A stretch of DNA of 29,717 nucleotides from Spirochaetia bacterium. Its GTDB lineage: Bacteria > Spirochaetota > Spirochaetia > Treponematales > Breznakiellaceae. Of this stretch, positions 22,649-29,717 are shown piece by piece. Location of the stretch: the NCBI GenBank assembly GCA_026002045.1, contig BOAV01000025.1, forward strand, positions 1-29,717. Direction: 5' to 3'. The translations under genes and the position numbers were made by a program. The stretch's first letter is position 1, and every line of letters begins with the position of its first letter. The notes beneath the pieces are model-generated. The model saw nothing but the letters and a program-made list of their open reading frames with translations. It was not told where the DNA came from and ran no database searches.

Positions 22649-23959
22649 ATGATAAAGAAGTTTTCTGTTTTATTGGTTTTGACGGTTCTGGCCCTGACCC
22701 TGGGGGCCAGAAATTTGTTTGCCAAAGGGGGCGGCGAGAAAAGTGATGGTTCCGGTACCATAACGCTCCGCTTTGCATGGTGGGGGTCAGATGCCCGCCA
22801 TAAGGCGACCCTGGCTGCAATTGATAAGTACCAGCAGCTTCATCCGAATATCAGGATTGAGGGGGAGTATTCCGCCATTGATACCTATTATTCCAGGCTG
22901 GTTACCCAGTTCTCCGGCGGGACCGCACCGGACATCATCCAGATTGATTATCCCTGGATCACCGATTTTGCCGCACAGGGCAATTTCCTTGAGAATTTCA
23001 ACGACTATAAAAATCTGGTGGATCTGAGCAAATTTGACGCCAGCTATCTGCAGGGCTGGTGCATGAATGGTAATCGGCTTGAGGGAATTCCCTTTGCCCT
23101 GAACGGATACACCATGTTTTACAACAAAAAAGCGGTGGATATGGCGGGGATTGATCTGAATACCGACTCCAAGTGGTCATGGGACAAGCTGGTGAGCGAA
23201 GGTGAAAAATTTGCAGCCAAATACCCCGACTATATTTTTCTTCATTCTGATCCCCAGACTCTGGAAAAAAATATCTTCAAACCCTATTTGATACAGACCT
23301 ATGGCGGCGAGTATATCAACAGTGATCTTACCCTGCCCTTCGGACGGCCCAATCTTGTCCAGACCTACCGGTTCATGCTGTCCCTGCTGGATAAAAAACT
23401 TATCCAGTCCGTCAGCGATACCGCAGCCTACGACGGCAAGATCGACCAGAACCCGATTTGGGCAAACGGCAAGGCCGCCCTCTGTATTCGCTGGACCTCC
23501 GACATAAGTCAGTTGATGAATAGCAATGTAGAGATACTGACCGCCCGGCTTCCGGTCATTACCGGCAGTACAGATACCGCCATTAATACCAAGCCTTCCA
23601 TGCTTGCCACGGTATATTCGGGGTCAAAATATAAAGAAGAGGCCTTCAAGTTTATCAACTGGATTATCCTTGAAACCGAAGCTTTGGATATTGTGACCGA
23701 TGTGCGGGGCGTTCCTGCGGCGGCTTCTTCCCGGGATTACCTTGCTTCCAAGAACAAGCTGAACCCGGCGCTGGTCCAGGCTGTAGCGGTTGCCGCCGCC
23801 AATGCCGGTTCCCCCCAGAACGGTTACAACGATAACGCGGAGATTACCTCCATCAGCACAGATATTCTGATGAAGCTGCTCTACAAGCAGATCAGCCCCG
23901 AACAGGCTGCGGATGAGTATCTCCAGCGGGTAGGGGATAAGCTCAAGTCGATGAAGTAA
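22649..23959 (+). CDS. Sugar ABC transporter substrate-binding protein (family 1)
   Basis: Periplasmic binding protein of the CUT1 sugar importers, 436 residues. Signal 1-25 ending in LFA before KGGGEK; no lipobox cysteine, unusual only in that many treponemal relatives are lipoproteins. Family 1 features follow: TITLRFAWWGSDARHK (about 37-52), the signature FSGGTAPDIIQIDYPW, RLEGIPFALNGYTMFYNKKA in the middle and the C-terminal YKEEAFKFINWI. Ribosome site AAGGAG, six bases before ATG. It leads the operon and is followed after a strong hairpin by two permeases and an aldolase gene. The ligand cannot be read from sequence; aromatic residues in FAWWG and the aldolase context fit a sugar or sugar acid. 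Confidence 0.92.
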   Translation: MIKKFSVLLVLTVLALTLGARNLFAKGGGEKSDGSGTITLRFAWWGSDARHKATLAAIDKYQQLHPNIRIEGEYSAIDTYYSRLVTQFSGGTAPDIIQIDYPWITDFAAQGNFLENFNDYKNLVDLSKFDASYLQGWCMNGNRLEGIPFALNGYTMFYNKKAVDMAGIDLNTDSKWSWDKLVSEGEKFAAKYPDYIFLHSDPQTLEKNIFKPYLIQTYGGEYINSDLTLPFGRPNLVQTYRFMLSLLDKKLIQSVSDTAAYDGKIDQNPIWANGKAALCIRWTSDISQLMNSNVEILTARLPVITGSTDTAINTKPSMLATVYSGSKYKEEAFKFINWIILETEALDIVTDVRGVPAAASSRDYLASKNKLNPALVQAVAVAAANAGSPQNGYNDNAEITSISTDILMKLLYKQISPEQAADEYLQRVGDKLKSMK

Positions 23960-23968
23960 ATTACGGTA

Positions 23969-24000
23969 AACGAAACCCGGCCCCGGCGCCGGGTTTCGTT
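23969..24000 (+). terminator. Intercistronic hairpin after the binding-protein gene (attenuator)
   Basis: Perfect 12-bp inverted repeat AACGAAACCCGG (23969-23980) / CCGGGTTTCGTT (23989-24000) with an 8-nt loop, followed by a loose T-rich stretch up to TTTTTTTG at about 24020. It lies inside an operon, so partial termination or protection of the upstream mRNA from 3' decay is the likely role. That would make binding protein in excess over the permeases. Confidence 0.7.
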
Positions 24001-24037
24001 CCGTCTTTGTGATTTTTTTGTAAGCAGGAGTGTGGGT

Positions 24038-24937
24038 ATGGCACAAAAGCCAGGAATACTGAAAAACCGCGACAATATAGCCTTTGCATACATCGCCCCG
24101 TGGCTTATTGGGTTTCTGGTGCTCCAGCTGTATCCGCTGCTGGCGTCCCTTTACTATTCTTTTACCGATTATACCATGATGAAGCGCCCTTCATTGGTGG
24201 GTATTAAAAATTATATAGATATGTTTACCAATGACGTATATTTCTTTAAGTCCCTTAAGGCGACTTTTTTATACGTCCTCTATGCCCTGCCTGCGAAACT
24301 GGCCTTTGCCCTGATCATCGCGGTTATCCTGAATCAAAATATCAGGGGCATCAATATTTTTAGAACAGTTTATTACCTCCCTTCCATTTTGGGGGGCAGT
24401 GTGGCGGTTTCAATACTCTGGCGTTTTATTTTTATGAGGGATGGGCTCCTCAATACGGTGCTCACTTCCCTGTATCATTACGAACGGTTTGACTGGATAG
24501 GGAACCCCGCCACATCCCTGCCGGTCCTTGCCATGCTCCAGGTGTGGCAGTTCGGATCTTCTATGGTGCTTTTTTTGGCGGGTTTGCAGCAGATACCCCA
24601 GGCTATGTACGAATCTGCGGAAATCGACGGGGCCAGCGCCCTTACGCGGTTCTTTCGTATCACCCTGCCCATGCTTTCACCCATCATTCTTTTCAATTTG
24701 ATCATGCAGATGGTCCAGCTTTTTCAGGAATTTACCGCCGCCTTTATCATCACCCCAAACGGGGGCGGATTAAAGACGACCTACGTATACGGTATGATGA
24801 TTTACCAGAATGCCTTCCAGTTTTTCAGGATGGGATACGCCTCCGCCCAGTCCTGGATATTGTTTGTAGTCATCATCAGCTTGACCCTGATCATATTCAG
24901 ACTGTCGGATGATCTTGTCCATTACGAGGATAAATAG
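24038..24937 (+). CDS. Sugar ABC transporter permease (MalF/UgpA type)
   Basis: Inner-membrane subunit of the importer, 299 residues from the ATG at 24038. AGGAG at 24026-24030 sits seven bases before it; the in-frame GTG at 24032 is too close. Six membrane segments, the first at IAFAYIAPWLIGFLVLQLY. The EAA loop that contacts the ATPase is seen as ESAEIDGASALTRFFRITLP, with the usual D-G pair. Length normal. Its stop is one base before the start of the second permease. No ABC ATPase follows, so a shared MsmK/UgpC-type ATPase encoded elsewhere is needed (known for CUT1 systems). Confidence 0.93.
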   Translation: MAQKPGILKNRDNIAFAYIAPWLIGFLVLQLYPLLASLYYSFTDYTMMKRPSLVGIKNYIDMFTNDVYFFKSLKATFLYVLYALPAKLAFALIIAVILNQNIRGINIFRTVYYLPSILGGSVAVSILWRFIFMRDGLLNTVLTSLYHYERFDWIGNPATSLPVLAMLQVWQFGSSMVLFLAGLQQIPQAMYESAEIDGASALTRFFRITLPMLSPIILFNLIMQMVQLFQEFTAAFIITPNGGGLKTTYVYGMMIYQNAFQFFRMGYASAQSWILFVVIISLTLIIFRLSDDLVHYEDK

Positions 24938-24938
24938 C

Positions 24939-25805
24939 ATGACGAGTATGAAGCGCCAGTGGTATGGGTGGCGGCGCCGCTTTTCCAAAATGTTCACCTA
25001 TCTCTTTCTTGTTGCCCTGGGACTGGTGATGATCTATCCCCTGATATGGCTTTTCTTTTCTTCCTTCAAACCGAACAGTGAAATATTCGGCTCCCCAAAG
25101 CTGCTCCCCGATGAATGGGTGTTGGATTCCTACGCCAAGGGCTGGGAAGGAAGCGGGCAATTTACCTTTACTACTTTTTTATGGAACACCATAAAAATGG
25201 TGGGGCCCACTACTTTTTTTACGGTGCTTTCGGGCCTGCTGGTAGGGTATGGATTTGCCCGGTTTAATTTTACCGGAAAGAAATTTTTCTTCTATCTTAT
25301 GATTTCCACCCTGATGCTTCCCAATACGGTGATCATCATTCCCCGGTATATCCTGTTCCGTAATTTTGGATGGCTGAATACTTATCTCCCCTTTATTGTG
25401 CCCGCCATTTTTGCCGGTTACCCCTTCTTTGTATACCTGATGATACAGTTTATCAGGGGCATTCCCCGGGATCTGGATGACGCCGCCAAGATTGACGGCT
25501 GTAATTCCTTTATGATCCTGGTACGGATCCTCACGCCCCTGGCAAAACCGGCGATTTTTTCGGTGATAATTTTTCAGTCCCTGTGGACCTGGAATGATTT
25601 TTTCAATACCCTCATTTACATTAACAGTGTGCGTAATTATCCGGTTTCTTTAGCCTTGCGGATGTGCCTGGACACGGCTTCCCGGATCGAGTGGAATGCG
25701 GTGCTGGCCATGTCCCTGGTGTGTATGATACCCTGTGCGATTCTCTTTTTTGCAGCCCAAAAATATTTTGTGGAAGGGGTAGCCACCACCGGGCTTAAAG
25801 CGTAG
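24939..25805 (+). CDS. Sugar ABC transporter permease (MalG/UgpE type)
   Basis: Second inner-membrane subunit, 288 residues from ATG 24939, chosen because GAGGA (24926-24930) precedes it by eight bases and it follows the previous stop by one base. The longer frame starting at 24909 would overlap the first permease. Typical MalG-type opening LVALGLVMIYPLIWLFFSSFKP, cut here as LVMIYPLIWLFFSSFK then PNSEIF. Six segments, and EAA loop DDAAKIDGCNSFMILVRI with D-G. Ends with KYFVEGVATTGLKA, the classical MalG-type C-terminus. Pairs with the upstream permease. Confidence 0.93.
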   Translation: MTSMKRQWYGWRRRFSKMFTYLFLVALGLVMIYPLIWLFFSSFKPNSEIFGSPKLLPDEWVLDSYAKGWEGSGQFTFTTFLWNTIKMVGPTTFFTVLSGLLVGYGFARFNFTGKKFFFYLMISTLMLPNTVIIIPRYILFRNFGWLNTYLPFIVPAIFAGYPFFVYLMIQFIRGIPRDLDDAAKIDGCNSFMILVRILTPLAKPAIFSVIIFQSLWTWNDFFNTLIYINSVRNYPVSLALRMCLDTASRIEWNAVLAMSLVCMIPCAILFFAAQKYFVEGVATTGLKA

Positions 25806-25836
25806 ACAGTATTAGTTTTAATATAAGGAGTAGAAG

Positions 25837-26742
25837 ATGAAGAAATTGACAGGGGTAAATACCCCTATCTCTTGTCCCATGACGCCGGATCAGCAGGTTG
25901 ATTATGCCGGCCTGGAAAAACTCTGTGATTATTTGATAGAGAAGGGTGTTGACGGTATTTATCCGAGTGGTTCCACCGGGGAGATGGCATATCTGACCCT
26001 GGACGAACGGAAAAAAATACTGGAAACGGTTCTAAAAACCGTCGCGGGTAGGGTAAATGTATTCTGTATGGTGGGGGCCAATACCACCCGCGATACCATT
26101 GAACTGGCCCGGCATGCCGAAAAAGTCGGCGCCGACGGCATAGGGGTTGTTACTCCCTATTATTTCACGCTGGATGATACTGAACTGGAAAATTACTTTG
26201 TGCAGACAGCCCAAAGCGTATCCCCGGATTTCCCCGTTTATCTCTATGGCATCCCCCAGCTTGCGGTAAATGATATCACGCCCCAGCTGGCGGAAAGCGT
26301 AGCCCTAAAGGCAAAAAATGTTATTGGAATAAAGTATAGCTGGCCCGATATGCCCCGGCTGATTCAGTTTATGAACATACTGGATGGTAAATTTTCTGTT
26401 ATCTGCGGACCGGATGATCTGTTCCTGGCAACTATCGCGTCAGGCGGGGATGGAACCATTTCCGGTAACTCCAACGTGATCCCTGAATACTTCATCGCCA
26501 TAAGGGATGCCTTTAGAAAGGGCGATCTTGAACGGGCCAGAAAGTTACAGCTTAACGCCAATAAGCTGATTGCGGTTATCAGCGGACCCAATAATATTGT
26601 CAAGTACAAGACCGGCCTGGTACACCGGGGGATTATTAAATCCGACACCGTCAGATCCCCCTTCCGGCAGCTGACCAAAGAAGAAAAGACCCTCTACCTC
26701 CAAACCCTGGATAAAATGGATTTTACCGTTCCCAAGGTTTAA
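25837..26742 (+). CDS. Dihydrodipicolinate synthase / N-acetylneuraminate lyase family aldolase
   Basis: Class I pyruvate aldolase of the DapA/NanA family, 301 residues, cytoplasmic TIM barrel. Carboxylate-binding loop GSTGE (45-49, the NanA form rather than GTTGE of DapA), catalytic Tyr137 in YLYGIP (usually YNIP) and Schiff-base Lys166 in GIKYS. The active-site set is complete. Context (sugar ABC importer ahead, two-component regulator behind) favours a catabolic lyase splitting a sialic acid, 2-keto-3-deoxy acid or similar into pyruvate plus an aldehyde, not lysine biosynthesis. No NanE/NanK/NagA partners are in view, so sialate use is unproven. Ribosome site AAGGAG (25825-25830) six bases before ATG. 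Confidence 0.87.
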   Translation: MKKLTGVNTPISCPMTPDQQVDYAGLEKLCDYLIEKGVDGIYPSGSTGEMAYLTLDERKKILETVLKTVAGRVNVFCMVGANTTRDTIELARHAEKVGADGIGVVTPYYFTLDDTELENYFVQTAQSVSPDFPVYLYGIPQLAVNDITPQLAESVALKAKNVIGIKYSWPDMPRLIQFMNILDGKFSVICGPDDLFLATIASGGDGTISGNSNVIPEYFIAIRDAFRKGDLERARKLQLNANKLIAVISGPNNIVKYKTGLVHRGIIKSDTVRSPFRQLTKEEKTLYLQTLDKMDFTVPKV

Positions 26743-26747
26743 TTTGT

Positions 26748-26776
26748 TTGCGGAAACCAAAAATCCGTGCTACAAT
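26748..26776 (+). promoter_or_regulatory. Possible internal promoter of the response-regulator gene
   Basis: -10 TACAAT (26771-26776, five of six) lies five bases before ATG 26782, with a poor -35 TTGCGG (26748-26753) at 17 nt. If used, the transcript would be leaderless. Weak evidence, strengthened a little by the lack of any Shine-Dalgarno. Confidence 0.3.
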
Positions 26777-26781
26777 ACCTT

Positions 26782-27573
26782 ATGTACCGGGTTTTTGTGG
26801 TTGATGATGAACAGGAAATCCGCAAAGGGTTGGTGAATTTTTTCCCTTGGAATATGCTTGGCTACGAAGTTGCCGGACAGGCGGAAAACGGGAAGCAGGC
26901 ATTTGATTTTATCATGAAAAACCCTGACAGGGTGGATGTACTCTTTACGGATATTAAAATGCCGGTTATGAGCGGTATAGAATTGGTCAGGCAGCTTATT
27001 CAGGCGGGAATACACCTCAAGGTGGTGCTCCTGAGCGCCTACAGTGATTTTGAATATGCCCGGGACGGGCTTAAGATGGGAGTGGTGGATTATATTCTGA
27101 AGCCGACTGAATATAACAACCTGATCCAGACTTTTCAGCGCCTGGCCCGGCTTCTTGACGAAGAACGGGGGAAATCCCCTGTCGTTTTTGAAGATAATGA
27201 TAACGATGAAAGCGCCTTAAGTTACCATGGAAAACTGGTTCGTTCCGCAAAACAGTATGTCAAATTCAATTACGCCAATACCAGCCTGGAACTTACCGCA
27301 GAGCATATTCATTTAAGCCCCTCCTATCTTAGTACCATATTCAGGGAAGAAGCGGGGATAACTTTTTCAGATTATTTAATCTCACAAAAAATGGAAAATG
27401 CCGCCAGGATGATGCAGGACATAAGTTATAAGACCTACGAAATAAGTGAACAGGTAGGTTACCGGAGCTCCAAGAATTTTTCCCGGACTTTTAAAAAGTA
27501 TTTTGGCGTAACCCCAAGGGAATACCGGGATAATCATCACCGGGTAGAAAAGAATGACGACCACGATAACTAG
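26782..27573 (+). CDS. AraC-type response regulator (YesN-like), compact
   Basis: Two-component regulator of the adjoining carbohydrate genes (inferred). 263 residues from ATG 26782 (GTG 26767 would add five). Receiver domain about 1-120 with acidic pair DDE, phospho-acceptor D57 in FTDIKMP, switch LLSAYSD and lysine in LKPTE. Then a short linker and an AraC double helix-turn-helix from about 165: SLELTAEHIHLSPSYLSTIF and ISEQVGYRSSKNFSRTFKKY, ending FGVTPREYRD. Many YesN relatives carry a long extra middle region (about 500 residues in total); this is the compact type. 39 nt after the aldolase stop, no Shine-Dalgarno, with TACAAT ending five bases before the ATG. Overlaps the sensor gene by 20 nt. 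Confidence 0.92.
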   Translation: MYRVFVVDDEQEIRKGLVNFFPWNMLGYEVAGQAENGKQAFDFIMKNPDRVDVLFTDIKMPVMSGIELVRQLIQAGIHLKVVLLSAYSDFEYARDGLKMGVVDYILKPTEYNNLIQTFQRLARLLDEERGKSPVVFEDNDNDESALSYHGKLVRSAKQYVKFNYANTSLELTAEHIHLSPSYLSTIFREEAGITFSDYLISQKMENAARMMQDISYKTYEISEQVGYRSSKNFSRTFKKYFGVTPREYRDNHHRVEKNDDHDN

Positions 27574-29338
27574 AAAAATGATGCGCCGGAATCTTGTTTC
27601 CACCCTGGCGCCTATGATTCTTTCGGTACTCAGTCTTGGATCGTTTATGGTCATAATCATTTTTCAGTACACCGGTAATGACCTTATGCGTTCCAATGTA
27701 AATCTCCTTGATGCGTTGACAAATAAAATAGAACTGATCCTGCGGGACATGGAATCCTATAATTACAATTTTAGCTCCAACCCGACCCTTATTGTGCGTA
27801 CCAAGGAAATTGTTTCGTCCGAGGCATACAGTTATGGGGCGCAGCAGAGCAATCTGTTTATAAATAATATTATCAATACTCCGGTTAATACCAATCCTTA
27901 TCTGTATTCGGTGTATATATATTATTATAATTATAATAACCTTTTGTGTTCGGGTTCCGGGCTGGTCAATATTAATGACTTTTATGATCGTGAATGGGTT
28001 GAAGGCTTGAAAAATCCGGGGTTTGATACAGTTTTCTTTCATCCTCGGGAAATTAAGCCCCATTCCTTTGATAAGGAACCGACCAGGGTTTTGACCCTGA
28101 ACAGGCCCCTCTATTCGCCGGGAGCATCCCGGAGTGACGGAATCATCACCCTTAATCTTGACGCCAATTATGTAGAGAATATGATCCATACCCTTGAGGT
28201 ATACAAAGACCAACTGCTCCTGATTATTGATTCACGCGGGCAATTGATCCTGAGCAATGTTCCGATTATTGGCTTAAACGTGGGTGGGGAATGGACGATC
28301 CCCCTTGAAGATAGTTATAACGGTATGTCCTTTACCCTGGGAGGAAAAAAATATCTGCTGTATAAAACAGTCTCTTCTTTATATGGTATTATTTTCCTGT
28401 CCCTGGTTCCCCTTGATTCAAGTTATCAACTTACTATAGAACTTGTCATTATCACCATTCTGGCGCTTGTCGCAGTGACTTTAATTGGATTTTTTATCGC
28501 AGCCCTTACCACCAGGCATAACCGGGATCGTCTTATTGAGATTATCGGTATCTTTTCTGACTATGAAAAAATAGAGAAAATTCCTGATGCGGGCAATCGT
28601 TATACCGAACCATCTGATGTATATGATTATATTGTCAATAATATCCTTGGGGTATTCATCAGGGAACATCGGATGAAGGTACAGTTGGACAAGCGAAAAT
28701 ATCAGCGGGATTTGTACGAATTAAAAGCGCTCCAGGCTCAGATAAATCCGCACTTTTTGTATAATACTCTGGAAACGTTAAGCTGGAAAACCATGGAACT
28801 TACCGGGGGATATACCGGCGTTAATGAAATCATTGAGAATTTAAGCGCTATCCTGAAATACTGTCTTTCCAATGCGGAAGAAAAGGTAAAAATTCGGGAT
28901 GAGATTGAATATACCAAGCGTTATATGGCAATTCAGAATATACGGTACGGCGGTAAATACCGGCTTGAATGGGAATATAATGAGAAGGATCTTGACCTGA
29001 AGGTAATGAAACTTCTGTTTCAGCCGTTTATAGAAAATTCAATGAAGCACGGCGGTCAATCCAATACGATGAACGTGGAAATAAAAATCAAGATCCTCCA
29101 CAGAAATAATTATCTGCATATTTCCATAATTGATAACGGGACGGGAATGGACAGTCAGAAACTAACGGATTTGCGGGTTTCACTTTCCCGGAAGCGGCAT
29201 GATGATTCCCACATCGGCCTTATCAACACCAATCAGCGTCTCCGGCTTTTGTATGGGGATGATTTTTCAATAAAAATACTCAGCAGAAAAGACGAGGGTA
29301 CCAGAATCTATTTCAGTATCCCCCTTGTTGGCGTATGA
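27554..29338 (+). CDS. YesM-type sensor histidine kinase
   Basis: Inner-membrane partner of the upstream response regulator. 594 residues: a basic N-terminus, membrane segment (about 13-38), large extracytoplasmic sensor region (about 40-295, Cache-like, rich in Asn/Tyr), second membrane segment (about 296-320), then a poorly conserved HAMP-like linker and a coiled piece LDKRKYQRDLYELKALQAQ. The His_kinase (PF06580) box QINPHFLYNTLETL has phospho-acceptor H400. The HATPase domain has FIENSMKHG and IIDNGTGMD, with HIGLINTNQRL as the later box. Full length and intact. ATG 27554 lies within the end of the regulator gene (20-nt overlap), so translation is coupled. Family known for sensing carbohydrates, fitting the ABC operon in front. 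Confidence 0.93.
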   Translation: MTTTITRKMMRRNLVSTLAPMILSVLSLGSFMVIIIFQYTGNDLMRSNVNLLDALTNKIELILRDMESYNYNFSSNPTLIVRTKEIVSSEAYSYGAQQSNLFINNIINTPVNTNPYLYSVYIYYYNYNNLLCSGSGLVNINDFYDREWVEGLKNPGFDTVFFHPREIKPHSFDKEPTRVLTLNRPLYSPGASRSDGIITLNLDANYVENMIHTLEVYKDQLLLIIDSRGQLILSNVPIIGLNVGGEWTIPLEDSYNGMSFTLGGKKYLLYKTVSSLYGIIFLSLVPLDSSYQLTIELVIITILALVAVTLIGFFIAALTTRHNRDRLIEIIGIFSDYEKIEKIPDAGNRYTEPSDVYDYIVNNILGVFIREHRMKVQLDKRKYQRDLYELKALQAQINPHFLYNTLETLSWKTMELTGGYTGVNEIIENLSAILKYCLSNAEEKVKIRDEIEYTKRYMAIQNIRYGGKYRLEWEYNEKDLDLKVMKLLFQPFIENSMKHGGQSNTMNVEIKIKILHRNNYLHISIIDNGTGMDSQKLTDLRVSLSRKRHDDSHIGLINTNQRLRLLYGDDFSIKILSRKDEGTRIYFSIPLVGV

Positions 29339-29353
29339 GTTCTCAATCAACCA

Positions 29354-29584
29354 ACCCCGCCGCAGAGCGGCTAAACTTGACCCACAAAAATGCTAATTAT
29401 TGAGCTATTTTCTGTTAAAATGTGCCATTTTGATACACATTTAGCCCTATTTTGGCACTATACTTATTTTTGAAAGTTTCTGAAATTAAAAAAACTTGTT
29501 TTTTACCTCTTTTCGATTGAATTTTAGCCCAAATCAGTAGTCCTTCTAAAATTGTGGGGCAAGTTTAGCCCAGAGGGGCGGGGT
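29354..29584. mobile_element. MITE-like non-coding element with terminal inverted repeats
   Basis: The left end ACCCCGCCGCAGAGCGGCTA continues to ...ACTTGACCCACAA (29354-29387), and the right end (29552-29584) is its near reverse complement with a one-base gap and a few mismatches. Shared cores are ACCCCGCC, GCTAAACTTG and CCCACAA. About 160 nt of A/T-rich filler without an ORF lie between. The element begins 15 nt after the sensor-kinase stop. No transposase and no convincing target-site duplication seen. Could be a non-autonomous transposon, or a large transcriptional stem at the operon end. Confidence 0.65.
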
Positions 29585-29717
29585 ATGTACCAACATCATA
29601 AACTTAAGCCTCAAAAGCTCGGTTTCTGGTTGCATTTGTACTTGTTGAAATAATTCCACTTACGTTTCGCACTTTTTAAGGTACGGATCGGTACGATGTT
29701 TTTTTCCATATCGGTCA
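29585..29717. other. Right-edge sequence without a supportable gene
   Basis: Downstream of the MITE-like element. One 32-codon frame on the minus strand (29709 to 29611) starts at an ATG but has no ribosome site in view and matches nothing recognised. GGTACG occurs twice, four bases apart (29682-29697 region). Confidence 0.4.

Noticed and set aside
27491..28213. 240-codon minus-strand frame
   Set aside because: Antisense to the sensor-kinase sensor domain; Ile/Gly-rich nonsense translation.
29611..29709. 32-codon minus-strand frame at the right edge as a gene fragment
   Set aside because: Very short, no visible ribosome site, no similarity recognised; listed only as unresolved edge sequence.
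1..29717. CRISPR arrays, tRNA or rRNA genes
   Set aside because: No regularly spaced repeats and no cloverleaf-like or rRNA-like segment noticed in the few non-coding gaps.

Overview
The window reads as a piece of a spirochaete chromosome, most likely a termite-gut-type Treponema (inferred, about 0.7). The grounds are moderate-to-high GC coding DNA, sugar-binding proteins with short FAKGG-type signal ends, a Maf/MptE-like glycosyltransferase of the flagellar kind next to cell-wall genes, fermentative AdhE, and many sugar ABC / YesMN-type regulators. No rRNA, tRNA or CRISPR array was seen. Almost every base between 336 and 29338 is coding or short regulatory spacer.

Layout. (1) 336-4638, minus strand: a cell-envelope operon, signal peptidase I -> class B penicillin-binding protein with PASTA -> Maf-like glycosyltransferase, ended by a clear intrinsic terminator at 200-244. 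A long imperfect inverted repeat (CACAGAG-rich) lies between the last two genes. (2) 4690-8627, plus strand: LysM/M23 peptidoglycan hydrolase, a 43-residue small membrane protein, and a beta-propeller/NodB-fold protein with an eroded metal site. (3) 8628-14761, minus strand: a YheO/DauR-like regulator, sodium symporter, D-aminoacylase, D,D-carboxypeptidase and an AT-rich membrane orphan. Divergent from it at 14888-16476 (plus) are a RidA protein and a D-threonine aldolase/D-serine dehydratase-family enzyme. Together they look like a D-amino-acid (wall-derived peptide) scavenging locus. (4) 16481-19842, minus: adhE and a 4-nt-overlapping aminoglycoside-phosphotransferase-fold kinase. (5) 20077-22448, plus: a lipoprotein tyrosine phosphatase with a large insertion and a small beta-barrel-like exported protein, ended by a strong hairpin. 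(6) 22649-29338, plus: a CUT1 sugar ABC transporter (binding protein, hairpin, two permeases, no ATPase), a NanA/DapA-family aldolase, and a YesN/YesM-like response regulator and sensor kinase. (7) 29354-29584: a short non-coding element with about 33-bp terminal inverted repeats, MITE-like.

How it fits together: the first half builds, trims and recycles peptidoglycan. The regulator-symporter-aminoacylase-carboxypeptidase-RidA-aldolase group would take up and break down D-amino acids. The last third senses and imports a carbohydrate and probably cleaves it to pyruvate-level products, while AdhE disposes of reducing equivalents as ethanol. Substrates of the transporter, aldolase and D-amino-acid enzymes cannot be fixed from sequence alone.
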